The notes under the pieces: model-generated
Databases searched by the model: none
The model's input: the letters and a program-made list of their open reading frames with translations, nothing else
What the model was told of the DNA's origin: nothing
Assembly: GCA_035532735.1 (NCBI GenBank)
Contig: DATKQM010000042.1
Span: 1 to 23,086, forward strand
DNA from: Chersky-840 sp035532735
Lineage (GTDB): Bacteria; Actinomycetota; Acidimicrobiia; Acidimicrobiales; UBA8190
Reading direction: 5' to 3'
Length of the DNA: 23,086 nt
Shown here: piece by piece, positions 21,576 to 23,086 of the stretch
Layout of the letters: every line of letters begins with the position of its first letter
Numbering within the stretch: position 1 is the first letter of the stretch
Position numbers and translations under genes: made by a program

Positions 21576-22190
21576 ATGGAGCACTTTCTCGAGACGTGGG
21601 GCTACGTCGCGGTGTTCGCTCTCTGCTTCATCTCGTCGATGGGCCCTCCGGTCGGCTCGGAGCTCGCCATCATCTATGGCGGAGTGCTCGCCAGCGGCCA
21701 GATTCACAATGAGCCTCACCACCTCAACCTCGTCATCGTCATTGTCCTGGCCACATTGGCAGAGGTGTTGGGTTCCCTTGCCGGCTATCTCATTGGGACC
21801 TACGGCGGACGCCCACTGGTGGATCGCTTCGGAAAGTACCTCCTGCTCACCCACAAAGACCTCGACCGAGCCGAGGCATGGTTCGCCCGCCATGGCGAGC
21901 CATTGGTGCTCTTTGGCCGCTTCATCCCGTTACTCCGCTCGTTCGTGTCGTTCGCCGCCGGATTGGGAGAGATGGCGATCTCGAAATTCGTCGTATTCAC
22001 CATCATCGGCTGTGCCGTCTGGTGCACGGCGCTTGCCAGCCTGGGTTTCGCCCTCGGCTCCAGTTACAACCACGTTCTGAAGGCATTCAGCCTTGCTGGC
22101 TATGTGCTTGCCGCGCTGGCTGTGATCGCGGTGGCGGTCCTCGTTGTTCACCGCCTCCGAGAGGTGCGCCGGGAACGGAATGCCGCATGA
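21576..22190 (+). CDS. DedA-family membrane protein
   Basis: This protein has 204 residues from ATG 21576, with GGGAGG (21564-21569) 6 bases upstream; a GTG directly before it is too close. It has several membrane helices and the family core FGRFIPLLRSFVSFAAGLGEM (about 113-133, with R115 and R121), preceded by the N-terminal re-entrant segment GPPVGSELAIIYGGVLASG. DedA proteins include flippases that recycle undecaprenyl phosphate and proteins needed for membrane homeostasis. Which lipid is moved here cannot be told. It is a single gene; downstream 22191-22371 shows nothing I can support as coding. Confidence 0.92.
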   Translation: MEHFLETWGYVAVFALCFISSMGPPVGSELAIIYGGVLASGQIHNEPHHLNLVIVIVLATLAEVLGSLAGYLIGTYGGRPLVDRFGKYLLLTHKDLDRAEAWFARHGEPLVLFGRFIPLLRSFVSFAAGLGEMAISKFVVFTIIGCAVWCTALASLGFALGSSYNHVLKAFSLAGYVLAALAVIAVAVLVVHRLREVRRERNAA

Positions 22191-22371
22191 ACGAGTTGGC
22201 GGCTCCGCTTTCGACAGTGGGATCTCGCTCGCGCATGGCGAGCCATTCGCATCGTCGGCAGGCTGCTCTGGATAACTCCGGTTCAGTGACCGCAGCCGAC
22301 AAGAAAACCGGCCGTGGCATCGGCCCTACTCTCTGGACCTCCGACACGCCTTCGTGACTCAGAGCCCCGAC

Positions 22372-22813
22372 GCCGGGGCAAGCATTCGGGATGTGCAGAG
22401 TTCTTAGATCGTCCACACCAAGCACCGGTACCGGTATCTCGGGTACGCGCGGGTCGGAGACGGGCCATCGAATTCACGGTGATGTAGGCCTCTTCGTCAA
22501 GTCATCTGAAGAACCGCTCGACGGCGCGAAACTGGTTGTTTGCCGTCACAGGAAAATGAGCGGCTAACAGGCGATGAAACTCTCGATGTGGGCCGCCCGG
22601 ACGGCAGCGACATCAAACGACGCATTCCCGACCGACGTACTTCTCGAACTGACCCACGGCCTCAGCGCATGTCTCCAGGGTACGCGGCGACTTGTCCCGG
22701 CCCGGAGGTGCCGCGACCAGGACTTCGAAGGTCGCTCGGACCCACCTAAACTCTCCACCGTGAGCGTCCTTCCCCTCGACCGAAAGCATGTGCTGTCGGA
22801 GCGGTGTGCTCAC
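22372..22813 (-). pseudogene. Decayed tyrosine recombinase (integrase) gene
   Basis: Read on the minus strand from 22813, integrase-like pieces occur in the correct order but in shifting frames. They are DKSPRTLETCAEAVGQFEKY (about 22702-22640), FDVAAVRAAHIESFIA (about 22614-22567), and PVTANNQFRAVERFFR then a stop where Trp is expected (TGA near 22506). Next come LDEEAYITVNSMARLRP, a frame change near 22445, and RVPEIPVPVLGVDDLRTL. These match the SAM-like core-binding domain and the start of the catalytic domain of XerC/phage-type recombinases. The rest of the catalytic domain is not recognisable down to 22191. At least two frameshifts and two stops show the gene is dead. It ends 55 bases before tRNA-Ala, a usual integration site. 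Confidence 0.82.
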
Positions 22814-22868
22814 CCAACTTGCTGGTGGTGGAAAACGGTATCTTCGAAGGTCAAAGTTTAGATATTTT

Positions 22869-22941
22869 GGGGACGTAGCTCAGCTGGTAGAGCACCTGCT
22901 TTGCAAGCAGGGGGTCGTGGGTTCGAGTCCCATCGTCTCCA
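22869..22941 (+). tRNA. tRNA-Ala (anticodon TGC)
   Basis: The acceptor arms GGGGACG (22869-22875) and CGTCTCC (22934-22940) pair with the G3-U70 wobble, the classic alanine identity element. The anticodon stem CCTGC/GCAGG closes the loop TTTGCAA, giving TGC. The T loop is TTCGAGT and the discriminator is A. CCA is not encoded. The last 145 bases of the window after it hold no gene I can support. Confidence 0.97.
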
Positions 22942-23086
22942 CTCCATGGTCTTCACTGAAGGCTGCTCCCATCTTCACATAAGGGTGGGTCACTCGCATT
23001 GTGAGACCGCGCTCGACGTCCCTCGAATGCTGGTGGGGGTTCCGTGTTTCGTCTGGGCGTCGTGAACTCCACCCGGGTTCGGATGG

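Noticed and set aside
22574..22861. Plus-strand 95-residue open frame before tRNA-Ala
   Set aside because: The opposite strand holds integrase remnants; the plus frame has no ribosome site and no similarity I recognise.
1..22941. Whole window as a mobile island between two integrases
   Set aside because: The interior is glnA, mrp, Fe-S carrier, WhiB and tRNA genes typical of the chromosome, with no element genes and no repeats of the tRNA end.

Overview
The window is high-GC DNA with GTG starts, a WhiB-type Fe-S regulator, an OmpR-type GlnR-like regulator beside two type I glutamine synthetase genes, and a tandem ArsA-like ATPase pair. This combination points to the phylum Actinomycetota. 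The style (Thr-rich lipoprotein and SGNH linkers, NUDT19-like and LACTB2-like genes together) would suit an Acidimicrobiia-like lineage, but that finer placement is inference.

Layout. Positions 1-292 hold the N-terminus of a tyrosine integrase that runs off the left edge. A nitrogen-assimilation cluster follows: glnA with an adenylylation-type Tyr (minus, 365-1786), then divergently a second glutamine synthetase without that Tyr (2046-3380) and a GlnR-like regulator (3430-4110). The divergent promoter region contains a candidate GlnR box at 1939-1966. Next is a minus-strand operon with overlapping genes: an A-type Fe-S carrier, an unusual fusion of a 2Fe-2S subunit with a shortened molybdenum-hydroxylase domain, and a RidA-like protein (6515 to 4136). 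Divergent from it is an Mrp/ApbC ATPase (6683-7846). A NUDT19-like Nudix hydrolase and a LACTB2-like metallo-hydrolase form a coupled pair (9675 to 7856). A membrane-anchored DUF929 thioredoxin-like protein follows (9824-10729).

The central block is a WhiB-like regulator (minus, 10748-11011) divergent from an ArsA-ArsA-receiver-CBS/CorC operon (11202-14721) in which genes abut or overlap. It ends near tRNA-Pro(CGG). A minus-strand group then encodes a small unknown protein, an EthD-like protein and a lipoprotein whose start codon lies inside a perfect 19-bp palindrome. After a 313-bp structured intergenic region come a secreted NlpC/P60 peptidoglycan hydrolase, an aldo/keto reductase, and a membrane-anchored SGNH hydrolase with tandem repeats in its linker and at its 3' end.

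The right end shows decay. It has a small membrane-protein gene broken by a 1-nt frameshift (20379-20839), an HD-domain protein, an intact DedA protein, and a badly decayed tyrosine-recombinase gene (22372-22813) lying just 5' of tRNA-Ala(TGC). Most of the window reads as chromosomal housekeeping DNA with integrase traces at both edges. I see no CRISPR array, toxin-antitoxin pair or complete defence system. The most unusual items are the Mo-hydroxylase/2Fe-2S fusion lacking the catalytic Glu motif, the GlnR box at the glnA promoter region, and the integrase fossil beside the tRNA.
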